The notes beneath the pieces are model-generated. The model saw nothing but the letters and a program-made list of their open reading frames with translations, was not told the origin of the DNA and did no database searches. Shown piece after piece: positions 8,265-16,405 of a stretch of DNA of 44,759 nt. The stretch's first letter is position 1. Each line of letters begins with the position of its first letter. The stretch spans positions 1 to 44,759 of the forward strand of contig CANBDL010000002.1 in assembly GCA_947367345.1 (NCBI GenBank). The letters are read 5' to 3'. A program made the translations under genes and the position numbers. The stretch is from an uncultured Alphaproteobacteria bacterium. GTDB lineage: Bacteria > Pseudomonadota > Alphaproteobacteria > RUG11792.

Positions 8265-8834
8265 ATGGCTAACGAGAGAGATAGAAATAATAACCGCGAT
8301 AATCAGTGGATAGAAAAATTGGTTAGCGTCAGAAGGGTTACCAAGGTTGTGAAGGGCGGTAAGAATATGCGCTTCTCGGCATTAGTTGTTGTAGGTGATG
8401 GAGCTGGGAAAGTTGGTTATGCATCCGCTAAGGCAAGGGAGGTTCCTGATGCAGTAAAGAAAGCTGTTGAGAAGGCCAAAAAGAATATGATTCGCGTTTC
8501 CTTGAGGCATGGTAGAACAATAAGACACGATATAGATGTCAGGGTTGGCGCTGGTCATGTGTTTTTGAGAACAGCTCCCGCAGGTACTGGAGTTATCGCA
8601 GGAGGATGTATGCGCTCTGTCTTTGAAGCTCTAGGCGTTCAAGATATCGTTAGCAAGTCTGTTGGTTCTAGCAATTACTTCAATGTGATACGAGCAACAT
8701 TTGCAGCTCTTAAGTCTATTAAGACCCCAAAACAGATTGCAAACAAGCTTGGATGCAGGATTTCAGATATTACAGATAGATGCATGGTTTCATCAGGGGC
8801 TTCATCTAAAAATGCAAGGCAGAATGCGGAATAA
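8265..8834 (+). CDS. rpsE: 30S ribosomal protein S5
   Basis: S5 lies at the mRNA entry region and affects decoding accuracy. The 189-residue protein starts MANERDRNN at 8265; an in-frame GTG at 8259 would add two residues but is less well placed to the AGGG at 8251. The core has VSVRRVTKVVKGGKNMRFSA, GKVGYASAKAREVPDAV and LRTAPAGTGVIAGG. Only 30 bases separate it from rplO, so rpmD (L30), often found here, is absent. Confidence 0.96.
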   Translation: MANERDRNNNRDNQWIEKLVSVRRVTKVVKGGKNMRFSALVVVGDGAGKVGYASAKAREVPDAVKKAVEKAKKNMIRVSLRHGRTIRHDIDVRVGAGHVFLRTAPAGTGVIAGGCMRSVFEALGVQDIVSKSVGSSNYFNVIRATFAALKSIKTPKQIANKLGCRISDITDRCMVSSGASSKNARQNAE

Positions 8835-8864
8835 TAATTTATTGTGGTTTATTTGGTGTGACTT

Positions 8865-9320
8865 ATGTCTATAAAATTAAATAACTTAAAGAATAATATT
8901 GGCGCTACACATTGTATAAAACTATTGGGGCGTGGTATAGGCTCTGGTTTAGGTAAAACATCCGGTAGAGGTGGAAAGGGCCAGACTGCAAGATCAGGCG
9001 TTGCGCTTAACGGCTTTGAGGGTGGCCAGACTCCTATTTATCGTAGACTTCCTAAGCGTGGGTTTAAGAATATTTTTTCCGTATCAAGATACGAGTTGGA
9101 TTTCAACAAGATCTCTAACATGAAGAAGAAAGGCCTACTTGATGGAGTTGATGTTATTGACAGTGATTTTTTAAAGAAAATTGGTTATATGCCAAAACAT
9201 TGTCAAGAGGTTTCGTTGATATGCAATGGATCTATAGATTTCAAAGTGAAATTGAGTGTAGATAGGTGTAGTGCGTCTGCTGGCGAGGCTTTGAAAAAAG
9301 CTGGATGTACTTTAGTTTAG
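8865..9320 (+). CDS. rplO: 50S ribosomal protein L15
   Basis: L15 is a late-assembling 23S-rRNA-binding protein. The 151-residue product has the glycine/arginine-rich N-terminal extension [19 protein letters not shown] (residues about 23-41) and [20 protein letters not shown]. It directly precedes secY, as in most bacteria. The start is the ATG at 8865. Confidence 0.96.
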   Translation: MSIKLNNLKNNIGATHCIKLLGRGIGSGLGKTSGRGGKGQTARSGVALNGFEGGQTPIYRRLPKRGFKNIFSVSRYELDFNKISNMKKKGLLDGVDVIDSDFLKKIGYMPKHCQEVSLICNGSIDFKVKLSVDRCSASAGEALKKAGCTLV

Positions 9321-9336
9321 TTTGAGGGTACTCGAG

Positions 9337-10671
9337 ATGGCTTCACATGCGGATCAGCTTGCAAAAAATTTTTCCTTTTCTTCCTTCTCAAAAGCTGCAG
9401 ATCTCAAGAAGAGGATATGGTTTACCATTATATTGTTGATAATATACAGGTTTGGTACTTACGTTCCTCTTCCTGGAATAAACACAGTTGAGGTCAAGAA
9501 TTTTACATCAGATCACTCTGACGGTATTCTTGCTGTATTGGATCTGTTCTCCGGTGGATCTATTTTGAGAATGGCTATTTTCTCTCTTAATATTGTTCCT
9601 TACATAAGCGCAAGCATAGTATTTCAATTACTAACAGTTATTGTTCCTAGGTTGGACGAGATGAGGAAGGACGGTGAGTCAGGACAGCGTCAAATCAATC
9701 GCTATACCAGGTATCTTGCTGTTTTTTTCGCTTTGGTACAGGGATTTGGTATTGCTCTTGCTTTAGAGAGAATCAATGGTGGGGCTCTTGTTTTTGAGAA
9801 GGGTGCAATGTTTAGGTTCACAACCATGACAAGTTTGGCTTGTGGAACGTTAATTGTGATGTGGTTTGGTGAGCAGATTAAATCTAGGGGGATAGGCAAT
9901 GGCTCTTCTGTCATAATATACACAGGTATAGTTGCCAACCTACCTTCTTCCATTAAGAAGATGTTTGTTTATGCAAGCCAAGGTACTATCAGCCAAATTG
10001 CTTTGCTTGGAATAATTCTATTTATTGTTGCTATCATATTGTGTATAGTGTTTTTTGAGAAGGCTACCAGGAATATACCTATACAATATCCAAGACTTCA
10101 AACAATGACTGGTTTTGCAAAGCAGCAGCCATCTTATTTGCCTTTGAAAATTAACAATGCCGGTGTTGTGCCGCCAATATTTGCATCTTCTCTTTTGCTG
10201 ATGCCAGCTACGATTTATAATTTTATGAGAACTCCTGTTGTTGCAGATTCTCCTTCATTGTTTGCAAAGATAGCTATGATGTTGAGACATGGGGCTCCTT
10301 TGTATGTATTCTTGTTTGCTATTGCGATTATATTTTTCTCTTTTTTCTATACAGCAATAATGTTTAACCCAACTGAGACAGCTGATAATTTTAAAAAATC
10401 TGGCACTTACATTCCTGGTATTAGGCCTGGAGAGTCTACGGCAGATTATCTTGATGGTGTGCTAACTAGATTAACCGTAGTTGGATCTCTGTATTTATGT
10501 GCTGTATGTATATTGCCTGAGATTTTGTTTTCATCTGTTGGTTTACCACAATTTTTAGGCGGAACTAGTCTATTGATTATGGTTGGTACTACATCAGATA
10601 TTGTTACACAAATCCAATCCCAACTAATGAAGCAACAGTATAGTTCTCTATTCAAAAGGGGGATGCATTAG
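9337..10671 (+). CDS. secY: Preprotein translocase subunit SecY
   Basis: SecY is the channel of the Sec translocon and carries secreted and inner-membrane proteins across or into the membrane with SecE, SecG and SecA. The 444-residue protein has ten expected membrane segments, the early motif YRFGTYVPLPGI, the plug-region block DLFSGGSILRMAIFSLNI and the C-terminal cytosolic loop IPGIRPGESTADYL. I use the ATG at 9337 (MASHADQL), eight bases after GAGGG; the TTG at 9322 would bury that site. adk follows after five bases. Confidence 0.96.
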   Translation: MASHADQLAKNFSFSSFSKAADLKKRIWFTIILLIIYRFGTYVPLPGINTVEVKNFTSDHSDGILAVLDLFSGGSILRMAIFSLNIVPYISASIVFQLLTVIVPRLDEMRKDGESGQRQINRYTRYLAVFFALVQGFGIALALERINGGALVFEKGAMFRFTTMTSLACGTLIVMWFGEQIKSRGIGNGSSVIIYTGIVANLPSSIKKMFVYASQGTISQIALLGIILFIVAIILCIVFFEKATRNIPIQYPRLQTMTGFAKQQPSYLPLKINNAGVVPPIFASSLLLMPATIYNFMRTPVVADSPSLFAKIAMMLRHGAPLYVFLFAIAIIFFSFFYTAIMFNPTETADNFKKSGTYIPGIRPGESTADYLDGVLTRLTVVGSLYLCAVCILPEILFSSVGLPQFLGGTSLLIMVGTTSDIVTQIQSQLMKQQYSSLFKRGMH

Positions 10672-10676
10672 TTGCT

Positions 10677-11357
10677 ATGGTTGTGAATTTATGTGACTAT
10701 GCTATAGTTATGCTTGGTCCCCCAGGTTCTGGAAAGGGTACTCAGGTTTCCTATCTTGTTGATCTTGGATTTCATGTTGTTTCTGTTGGAGATATTTTAA
10801 GGTCCAATGGAGATACTGTAATCCCAGGCCTCAATGCTACAGTTATGGATGCAATGTCATCTGGCATGCTTTTGCCAGATGATTTTATTTGCGATGTTGT
10901 CAGGAGCGACATGTTAAATAAATTGTCTTCTGGCGATAAGCATATATTCATCTTTGATGGTTTTCCGAGGACAGTTGTTCAGGCGGAATATTTAAATGCA
11001 GTGCTAAAAGAGCTATCAATACCTATAAAATATGCATTTAACTTTGATGTTTCTGATGATATTGTTTTTCGTAGGATAACTGGTAGATTTTCTTGCGCAT
11101 CTTGTGGTAGAATATACAATAAGTTTTTGTGTAATACAAAGATTGAAAATGTGTGCGATTCGTGTGGAGCGTCTGAATTTATTTTTAGATCAGACGATAA
11201 CGAAGAATCGTTGAAGACTCGTTTGTCTCAGTATTATGAAAAGAGTAAGCCTCTTGTATCGTTTTATCAAGAGATGGGGTTGTTGTTTAATATAAATGCT
11301 TCTCTGTCGTCAGATGATGTAAGGCGTGAAATTTTTTCGAAGATTGGTATTAGTTAG
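10677..11357 (+). CDS. adk: Adenylate kinase, zinc-binding LID form
   Basis: Adenylate kinase interconverts ATP + AMP and 2 ADP in the cytosol. The 226-residue protein has the P-loop GPPGSGKGT at residues 14-22, FDGFPRT at about 93-99 and a LID domain with four Cys (C140, C143, C160, C163) in the spacing of the zinc-binding form. secY-adk-rpsM is the typical alphaproteobacterial arrangement. A GTG two codons downstream is an alternative start. Confidence 0.95.
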   Translation: MVVNLCDYAIVMLGPPGSGKGTQVSYLVDLGFHVVSVGDILRSNGDTVIPGLNATVMDAMSSGMLLPDDFICDVVRSDMLNKLSSGDKHIFIFDGFPRTVVQAEYLNAVLKELSIPIKYAFNFDVSDDIVFRRITGRFSCASCGRIYNKFLCNTKIENVCDSCGASEFIFRSDDNEESLKTRLSQYYEKSKPLVSFYQEMGLLFNINASLSSDDVRREIFSKIGIS

Positions 11358-11380
11358 TTTTTGTTTTTGGAGATTTTATT

Positions 11381-11758
11381 GTGGCTCGTATAGCTGGTAT
11401 AAATATACCTAACAATAAGAAGGTTGTCGTGGGTCTTACTTATATTTATGGCATAGGACCTTTTATATCAAAGAATGTCTTAGAGAAGGCTGGAGTTGAC
11501 CCAGATAAGAGGGTTGCGAATTTGACTGACTCAGAGGTTTTGAGATTGCGAGAGGTAATTGATTCTGATTGCGTAATAGAGGGATCATTGCGTCGCGAGG
11601 TTTCTCAAAATATTAAACGCCTTAATGATCTTGGATGTTATAGGGGCTTAAGACATAGAAAGGGTCTTCCTGTTAGAGGACAGAGAACACACACCAATGC
11701 TAGAACCAGAAAGGGTAAAGCAGTTGCGATAGCTGGCAAAAAGAAGGCAACTAAATAG
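11381..11758 (+). CDS. rpsM: 30S ribosomal protein S13
   Basis: S13 lies at the top of the 30S head and bridges to L5. The 125-residue protein starts [14 protein letters not shown] at a GTG codon with GGAG upstream. It contains the LTYIYGIGP segment and the basic C-terminal [19 protein letters not shown] block. A 94-base gap follows before rpsK; no clear promoter was seen in it. Confidence 0.96.
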   Translation: MARIAGINIPNNKKVVVGLTYIYGIGPFISKNVLEKAGVDPDKRVANLTDSEVLRLREVIDSDCVIEGSLRREVSQNIKRLNDLGCYRGLRHRKGLPVRGQRTHTNARTRKGKAVAIAGKKKATK

Positions 11759-11852
11759 TTTTGTGCTTTGATTATACTTGCTTAATTGTGTGTATTGTTT
11801 TTTTGTGCATGGTATGCGTGTGTAATGCGGATATTTAGGAGGATTTTTATTT

Positions 11853-12245
11853 ATGGATGCAAAAGCTGTAAAAAAATTGAAGAGAAGAGATAGAAAGAAT
11901 GTTGTTAACGCGGTCGCTCACATAAACTCAACTTTCAACAACACCATTATTACTATTACAGATGAGGGTGGTGCAACAATTGTTTCTGGTTCTGCTGGTA
12001 TGGTTGGTTTTCATGGCTCTAGGAAGTCTACACCTTATGCAGCTCAGTTGGCTGCTGACTTCGCTGCAAAGAAGGCTGCTGAGCACGGGGTTAGGAATAT
12101 GCGTGTGGTTGTAAAGGGGGCTGGAAACGGAAGAGAAACTGCCGTTAGGTCTTTGCAGTCTGCTGGTTTTGTTATAACCACAATTAATGACGTAACAATG
12201 ACACCGCACAACGGCTGCAGACCACCAAAACCAAGAAGAAATTAG
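11853..12245 (+). CDS. rpsK: 30S ribosomal protein S11
   Basis: S11 sits on the 30S platform near the mRNA exit. The 130-residue product shows [16 protein letters not shown], the [14 protein letters not shown] block and the C-terminal [17 protein letters not shown] motif. The ribosome-binding site TAGGAGGA, 9 bases before the ATG, is the strongest in the block. rpoA follows after 22 bases. Confidence 0.96.
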   Translation: MDAKAVKKLKRRDRKNVVNAVAHINSTFNNTIITITDEGGATIVSGSAGMVGFHGSRKSTPYAAQLAADFAAKKAAEHGVRNMRVVVKGAGNGRETAVRSLQSAGFVITTINDVTMTPHNGCRPPKPRRN

Positions 12246-12267
12246 TTTTTTGTTTCGAGGTGTTATT

Positions 12268-13281
12268 GTGTTTAATTGGAAGAGATTGATAAAGCCAGAC
12301 GATATTGATATTAAGAATTGGGATTCAAGTGGTCGTGATGCTGTATTCGTGATTGCTCCTCTTGAGACGGGTTTTGGTACTACGATTGGAAGCGCATTAA
12401 GAAGAGTTTTGTTGTCGTCCATAGAGGGAGCAGCTATTACTGACGTTAAAATTTCAGGCGTTTTTCATGAATTTTCTACAATAGTTGGCGTTGTTGAATG
12501 CGTTCAAGAGATAATCTTAAATTTGAAATCTGTACGTTTAAGATCGTCCTTTGATTCTGAAAAAAAGGTTGTTATACACCGTAATGGCCCATGTGTAGTC
12601 ACAGCTGCAGATATAGAGAGCTCTTCTGGTGTAGAGGTAATGAATCCAGATCAAGTTATTTGCACAATTACTGACGAAATAGAGTTCGAGATGGAGTTAC
12701 GTGTTTGTAGAGGTATTGGTTATTCTTCAGCTGAATCAAGGGGCAACAATAATGCTCATGTTGGTAATCTTGCTATAGACGCAACATATTCTCCAATAGA
12801 TTCTGTTGATTTTAGTGTTGAGCAGATGAGAGTTGGAGATAGAACAGACTACGATAAATTAACAATTCATATTAAAACTAGTGGTGCTATAAGAGCAGAT
12901 GATGCATTGAGTAGTGCTGCATTGATATTGCGCGATCATTTTGCTGGTCTTGTGATGTTTGAAGACAAGGCCAGTACTTCTGGAAATGATAGAGAATTTG
13001 GCTTCAGTTTCAGGAAAGATTTGCTGCGCCGTATAGATGAGCTCGAGTTGTCTGTAAGGTCCTCAAATTGTCTTAAGAATGATAATATAATATATATAGG
13101 CGATTTGGTGAAGAGAACCGAAGCTGATATGATGAAGACGCCTAACTTTGGTAAGAAGTCTCTCGATGAGATAAGGGCTGTGTTGGGGTCTCTTGGATTA
13201 TCTTTTGGGATGGATGTTCCTGATTGGCCTCCTGAAAACCTCGAGGAGTTGGCGCGCAAGTATGATGACCAGTGCGGTTAG
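12268..13281 (+). CDS. rpoA: RNA polymerase subunit alpha
   Basis: The alpha dimer nucleates RNA polymerase assembly, and its C-terminal domain contacts UP-element DNA and activators. The 337-residue protein starts [12 protein letters not shown] at a GTG at 12268 with GAGG seven bases upstream; a TTG at 12250 would add six unlikely residues. The N-terminal domain holds [20 protein letters not shown], and the C-terminal domain ends with [20 protein letters not shown]. Both domains are complete. Confidence 0.97.
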   Translation: MFNWKRLIKPDDIDIKNWDSSGRDAVFVIAPLETGFGTTIGSALRRVLLSSIEGAAITDVKISGVFHEFSTIVGVVECVQEIILNLKSVRLRSSFDSEKKVVIHRNGPCVVTAADIESSSGVEVMNPDQVICTITDEIEFEMELRVCRGIGYSSAESRGNNNAHVGNLAIDATYSPIDSVDFSVEQMRVGDRTDYDKLTIHIKTSGAIRADDALSSAALILRDHFAGLVMFEDKASTSGNDREFGFSFRKDLLRRIDELELSVRSSNCLKNDNIIYIGDLVKRTEADMMKTPNFGKKSLDEIRAVLGSLGLSFGMDVPDWPPENLEELARKYDDQCG

Positions 13282-13321
13282 TATTTTTTTTTATTAGGAA
13301 GTAAGTAACGGAGATTTCAAA

Positions 13322-13729
13322 ATGAGACACGGATTTTCTGGAAGAAGATTAAATAGGACAAGATCGCATAGAAAGGCGATGTTAAGGGCTATGGCTTGCG
13401 CATTGATACAATACGAAAAGATCAATACAACTTTACCTAAGGCAAAGGAGCTGAGGCCTTTTGTTGAAAAATTGGTTACCATGTGTAGAGTTGACAATAT
13501 AAACACGAGAAGGCGGGCTGTTGCAATTCTGCAAAGAAAGGATATTGTAAATAAAATATTTGACGTTATATCTAAACGTTTTGCAAATAGAAATGGTGGG
13601 TATATTAGGATTATGAGAAATGGCTTTAGATACGGTGATGATGCTCCTATGGCTGTTATAGAGTTTGTTGAGAGAGATATGGCTTCTGGTGCAGTTGAAC
13701 GATCGCAAGATAAATCCGCGTCTTTGTGA
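13322..13729 (+). CDS. rplQ: 50S ribosomal protein L17
   Basis: L17 lies near the exit of the peptide tunnel. The 135-residue protein begins MRHGFSGRRLNRTRSHRKAM and carries EKINTTLPKAKELRPFVEKL at about residues 35-54, followed by the usual GGYIRIMRNGFRYGD block. A CGGAGA site precedes the ATG. This closes the alpha operon; the BamE-like gene follows after 25 bases. Confidence 0.96.
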   Translation: MRHGFSGRRLNRTRSHRKAMLRAMACALIQYEKINTTLPKAKELRPFVEKLVTMCRVDNINTRRRAVAILQRKDIVNKIFDVISKRFANRNGGYIRIMRNGFRYGDDAPMAVIEFVERDMASGAVERSQDKSASL

Positions 13730-13754
13730 TACTTGTTTGGTTATTAGATTGTAT

Positions 13755-14234
13755 ATGAACATTTTTGTAAAATATCTATTATGCTTTCTCTTCTTTATTT
13801 TGTCTGGGTGTAGTGTTTCTAACGTTAGTAGAGGATCTCAGATATCGAAAGATGATTTAAAGTTGATTGAACCAAAAAAAGATAATATATCTTCTGTTAT
13901 TGAGAAGTTTGGTGCACCAATGGTTGTTTCTCCAATTGTTGGATATGATGGCATGTTCAGATATTACTATGTGTCTTCTCTTTATAAGAGGGTCGAGCCA
14001 CTTTTGGGTAGATGTATATCTCAATATATAATAGTTGTAACTTTCAATAAAGATGGTTTTGTTGATAGAATCTATGATTCATCAGGCGCTATGATCCAGT
14101 GCAGCAGTAAGTCCACCAAATCTATTGGGAAATACAGCTTTTTGTCTCAGATTGCTGATTCTAGGTTTACTGTTTCTGGTCCTGGTGGAGCTAAAGTTGA
14201 TCTCCGCGGCAGCAAGAAGCATGGTTCTATGTAG
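13755..14234 (+). CDS. bamE: BamE-like outer-membrane assembly lipoprotein
   Basis: BamE is a small lipoprotein of the BAM complex, which inserts beta-barrel proteins into the outer membrane. This 159-residue protein has a lipoprotein signal with lipobox LSGC at residues 16-19, then NISSVIEKFGAP (matching the family's helix and G-x-P turn), FRYYYVSSLYKR and IIVVTFNKDGFVDRIY, which resemble the two strands of the SmpA/OmlA fold. I start it at the ATG at 13755; a longer frame opens inside rplQ. The reading frame stays open for 54 codons past the TAG. The family call is good but not certain. Confidence 0.75.
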   Translation: MNIFVKYLLCFLFFILSGCSVSNVSRGSQISKDDLKLIEPKKDNISSVIEKFGAPMVVSPIVGYDGMFRYYYVSSLYKRVEPLLGRCISQYIIVVTFNKDGFVDRIYDSSGAMIQCSSKSTKSIGKYSFLSQIADSRFTVSGPGGAKVDLRGSKKHGSM

Positions 14235-14539
14235 ATCATAAACTCGCAACCTGTTAACAATATCAATAATCAACCTGATATTCAACCACAAAACCCAACT
14301 TGCTCCACATATCAACGGTGTCTCAATGTATTGAATCCTTTGTTCATCACTAATCAACATACAAATTCCGAAACAACAAAATTACCTGACATACAATAAG
14401 GCCTGCTTACAGAAATACGGCGCAATATAAGCAATGCACAATAATACCAATATCACATAAACATGCGCAATACGATCAACGGGTATAACCAATTAACGCA
14501 ATATTGGTGTGCGGCAGTGCAACACAAACATGCATGTAT
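14235..14539 (+). other. Intergenic stretch with a stop-separated open frame after bamE
   Basis: Codons directly after the bamE TAG, in the same frame, are open to a TAA at 14397-14399 and encode a 54-residue Asn/Gln/Pro-rich stretch (starting IINSQPVNNINNQPD). The stretch is A/C-rich on the plus strand, unlike the G/T-rich ribosomal genes. It may be a lost C-terminal extension or remnant of another gene. From 14400 to 14539 I see nothing recognisable. Confidence 0.4.
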
Positions 14540-14568
14540 ATGTCAACCCCAAGAAAATATGATACACT
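14540..14568 (+). promoter_or_regulatory. Promoter candidate of the broken secreted-protein gene
   Basis: ATGTCA (14540-14545), a 17-base spacer and TACACT (14563-14568) preceded by TGA, forming an extended -10. It lies 40 bases before the GTG start of the pseudogene. Confidence 0.4.
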
Positions 14569-14608
14569 GGCATAAGAGTTATGTTTGTTTTTTTGTCAGG
14601 GAAAGATT

Positions 14609-15165
14609 GTGAATAGTATTCTAAGGCTGTGCTCTTTTGTTGTCTCTACTATTTTCTACACGTCCACATCATTTGTTTTGGATGCATGCTGTGACGCAGA
14701 TTTTAATTACTTCCAGTGCGAACCACAACCTAATTACATCTGAAGTATGCGCGAGATTGATGAATACAGTTACGTATCACCAAGCAATATTGACCAAGAA
14801 CTCGACAGAACTTTTGAATATATATGTGATGATTCATATTACAACAATGAATACGAACAGAATCATTTACATAACACGACAAGAACAATAGCTAATACTC
14901 ACCAAACAACCTTTCCCACCGAAAACATTTTATATAGTAATATCACCACCACACCAAGGGCAACAGTATATAATAGCCCAATACTTACACATTCGTATAG
15001 CAGAATCAATTCAATTTATGATCATAATGAAATATTATTTGATGCGATAAGCAGTTGTTACGATATGGTTGGAAACACAAAATCTCTTGCTGTCATACCA
15101 GTGTATGCACAAAATTGTTTGTCAGAACTTTTTGCCGTAAGCGTTAAACAAATGACAATAAATTT
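14609..15165 (+). pseudogene. Broken gene for a secreted protein: in-frame TGA, 3' end cut by IS relic
   Basis: A GTG at 14609, six bases after AGGGA, starts a frame encoding a signal peptide (MNSILRLCSFVVS, core to about residue 23) and 44 codons in all. A TGA at 14741-14743 interrupts it, and exactly the same frame resumes (SMREIDEYSYVSPS) and stays open until it runs into the IS end near 15165. TGA is used as a normal stop in this window, so this is a nonsense mutation, not recoding. The mature product would be Asn/Tyr/Thr-rich and contain a few Cys, like other secreted proteins here. The base composition (A/C-rich) differs from neighbouring plus-strand genes. Function unknown. Confidence 0.6.
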
Positions 15166-15205
15166 TGGACCACCCCGTTTTTTAAGGACCTACAAAACCA
15201 TAAAA

Positions 15206-15770
15206 TCAAGCAACATTTTTATGTTCTGCTTTTTTCTTTCTAAAATTCATAGGTGATGTTTGTAACTTTGCCTGAGGTCTTTTGTTATTCCAGGTCCTTA
15301 TATATCTTGTAAGACCATATTCTAGTTCTTCTATGTTGTTAAAACTTCTTGTATATATAAATTCTCTCTTGATCTTACCAAAGACATTTTCTATTGTATG
15401 ATTATCAATACATCTTCCCTTTCCAGACATTGAGTGTATGATGTTATTAGCTTTTAATATCTCTTCTGTTACTTTGAGTGTATATTGCCATCCTTGATCT
15501 GTTTGTATGATTGTTATTTCATCATTGTTGTATCTCTTTTTCCTTCTTATGATAGCTTCTAATGTTTTTCTTGTATGTTGATAATCTTGTTTGTTTGATA
15601 TTGATACTCCTATAAGCTCTCTCTGTGTATGTATCTACACAGAGAGATAGATATGTCTTTGTATTGTTTTGTAGTTTTATCTCTGTAACATCTAGACTTA
15701 ATATCTCATTATGTCTTGTAGGATTAAATACTCTATACATAATATTAGCTTTGATGTTGTTTTTTATCAT
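15206..15770 (-). pseudogene. IS3-type transposase OrfB, frameshifted and 5'-truncated
   Basis: This is the catalytic part of a DDE integrase-type transposase. All three acidic residues are present: D in SLDVTEIKL (codon 15692-15690), D in IIQTDQGWQY (15499-15497) and E in NHTIENVFG (15391-15389). The downstream block GLTRYIRTWNNKRPQ is typical of IS3 OrfB. The frame breaks at the CT run 15617-15624. Adding back one GA on the minus strand would give DTYTERELIGVS and restore a continuous frame. Upstream of 15770 the coding sequence dissolves into stops. It is not expected to be active. Confidence 0.8.
15618..15647. repeat. Perfect 12-base inverted repeat inside the transposase
   Basis: TCTCTCTGTGTA (15618-15629) and TACACAGAGAGA (15636-15647) are perfect complements with a six-base loop. 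The frameshift lies in the CT run of the left arm, as expected for slippage at a hairpin. Confidence 0.8.
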
Positions 15771-16405
15771 TTCTGTGTGTAATCCTTACTTACATTATCA
15801 ATGATACCAAAATACCAACTTTAACAGATGTTAGTTTCTTTTGTTTTGGTTTAGTTAGCTTTATTGGTGGAATATATCTATTGGGTTGCAGTATGTAATA
15901 ATAATGATATTTCTAGTAGAGACTATATTACTTACAGTATCGTCTATAGATTGATGTTATTGATTATATTAAATAGATGATCTTTGCAGTATCTGATCAA
16001 ATATCTAGTACTATAATAACAATCATTGTTAAGTTGTGTATTGCATTGTGCACTACAATTGTTGTTATTAAATCGTGCATTACAGCTTTTAGTATTAAAC
16101 TGTGGAAAATACATCAACACAGCATCAAGGTATGCAAGGTAACGTTTCTTAATACATTTGCAACCTTTAACTTAAAATCCTGTGTGTATTTTTTATTTGT
16201 TCTTGCATTCATTCTTGCCATTGTTCATTTCTCTCGTTCGCGTCATTGTTCATGCCTCAAATAATATTGAGACAATAGTTGTTAAATAAGGGGTGGGGTC
16301 AATCTTTGTATAAAACATTGACGGCGATTGTATTTGTTCTTGTGCCATTGTGCTTTTGCGTCTAATTACAATGGAAGATGCTATCTATAGCTAGTATATA
16401 TTTTG

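Larger units (their letters stand above)
15165..16302 (-). mobile_element. Degenerate IS3-family (IS150-like) insertion sequence
   Basis: The left end reads TTGGACCACCCCGTTTTTTA (from 15165) and the reverse complement of the right end (to 16302) reads TTGACCCCACCCCTTATTTA, an imperfect inverted repeat. Between them lies a minus-strand transposase with IS3 OrfB features. The stretch 15800-16264 has only scattered matches to an OrfA-like frame (for example DFKLKVANVL read near 16181-16153), broken by stops. The 1.14-kb size suits the family with some loss. The termini are an inference. Confidence 0.5.

Noticed and set aside
14741-14743. TGA as a recoded sense codon (Trp or Sec) in the secreted-protein gene
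   Set aside because: Several intact genes here end in TGA (rpsC, pntAA), Trp is encoded by TGG, and prfB, which reads UGA, is intact. A nonsense mutation is the simpler explanation.
15977-16264. Plus-strand open frame of 95 codons with hydrophobic character
   Set aside because: It lies antisense within the decayed IS element, has no ribosome-binding site and no recognisable family; hydrophobic translations are expected from such AT-rich DNA.
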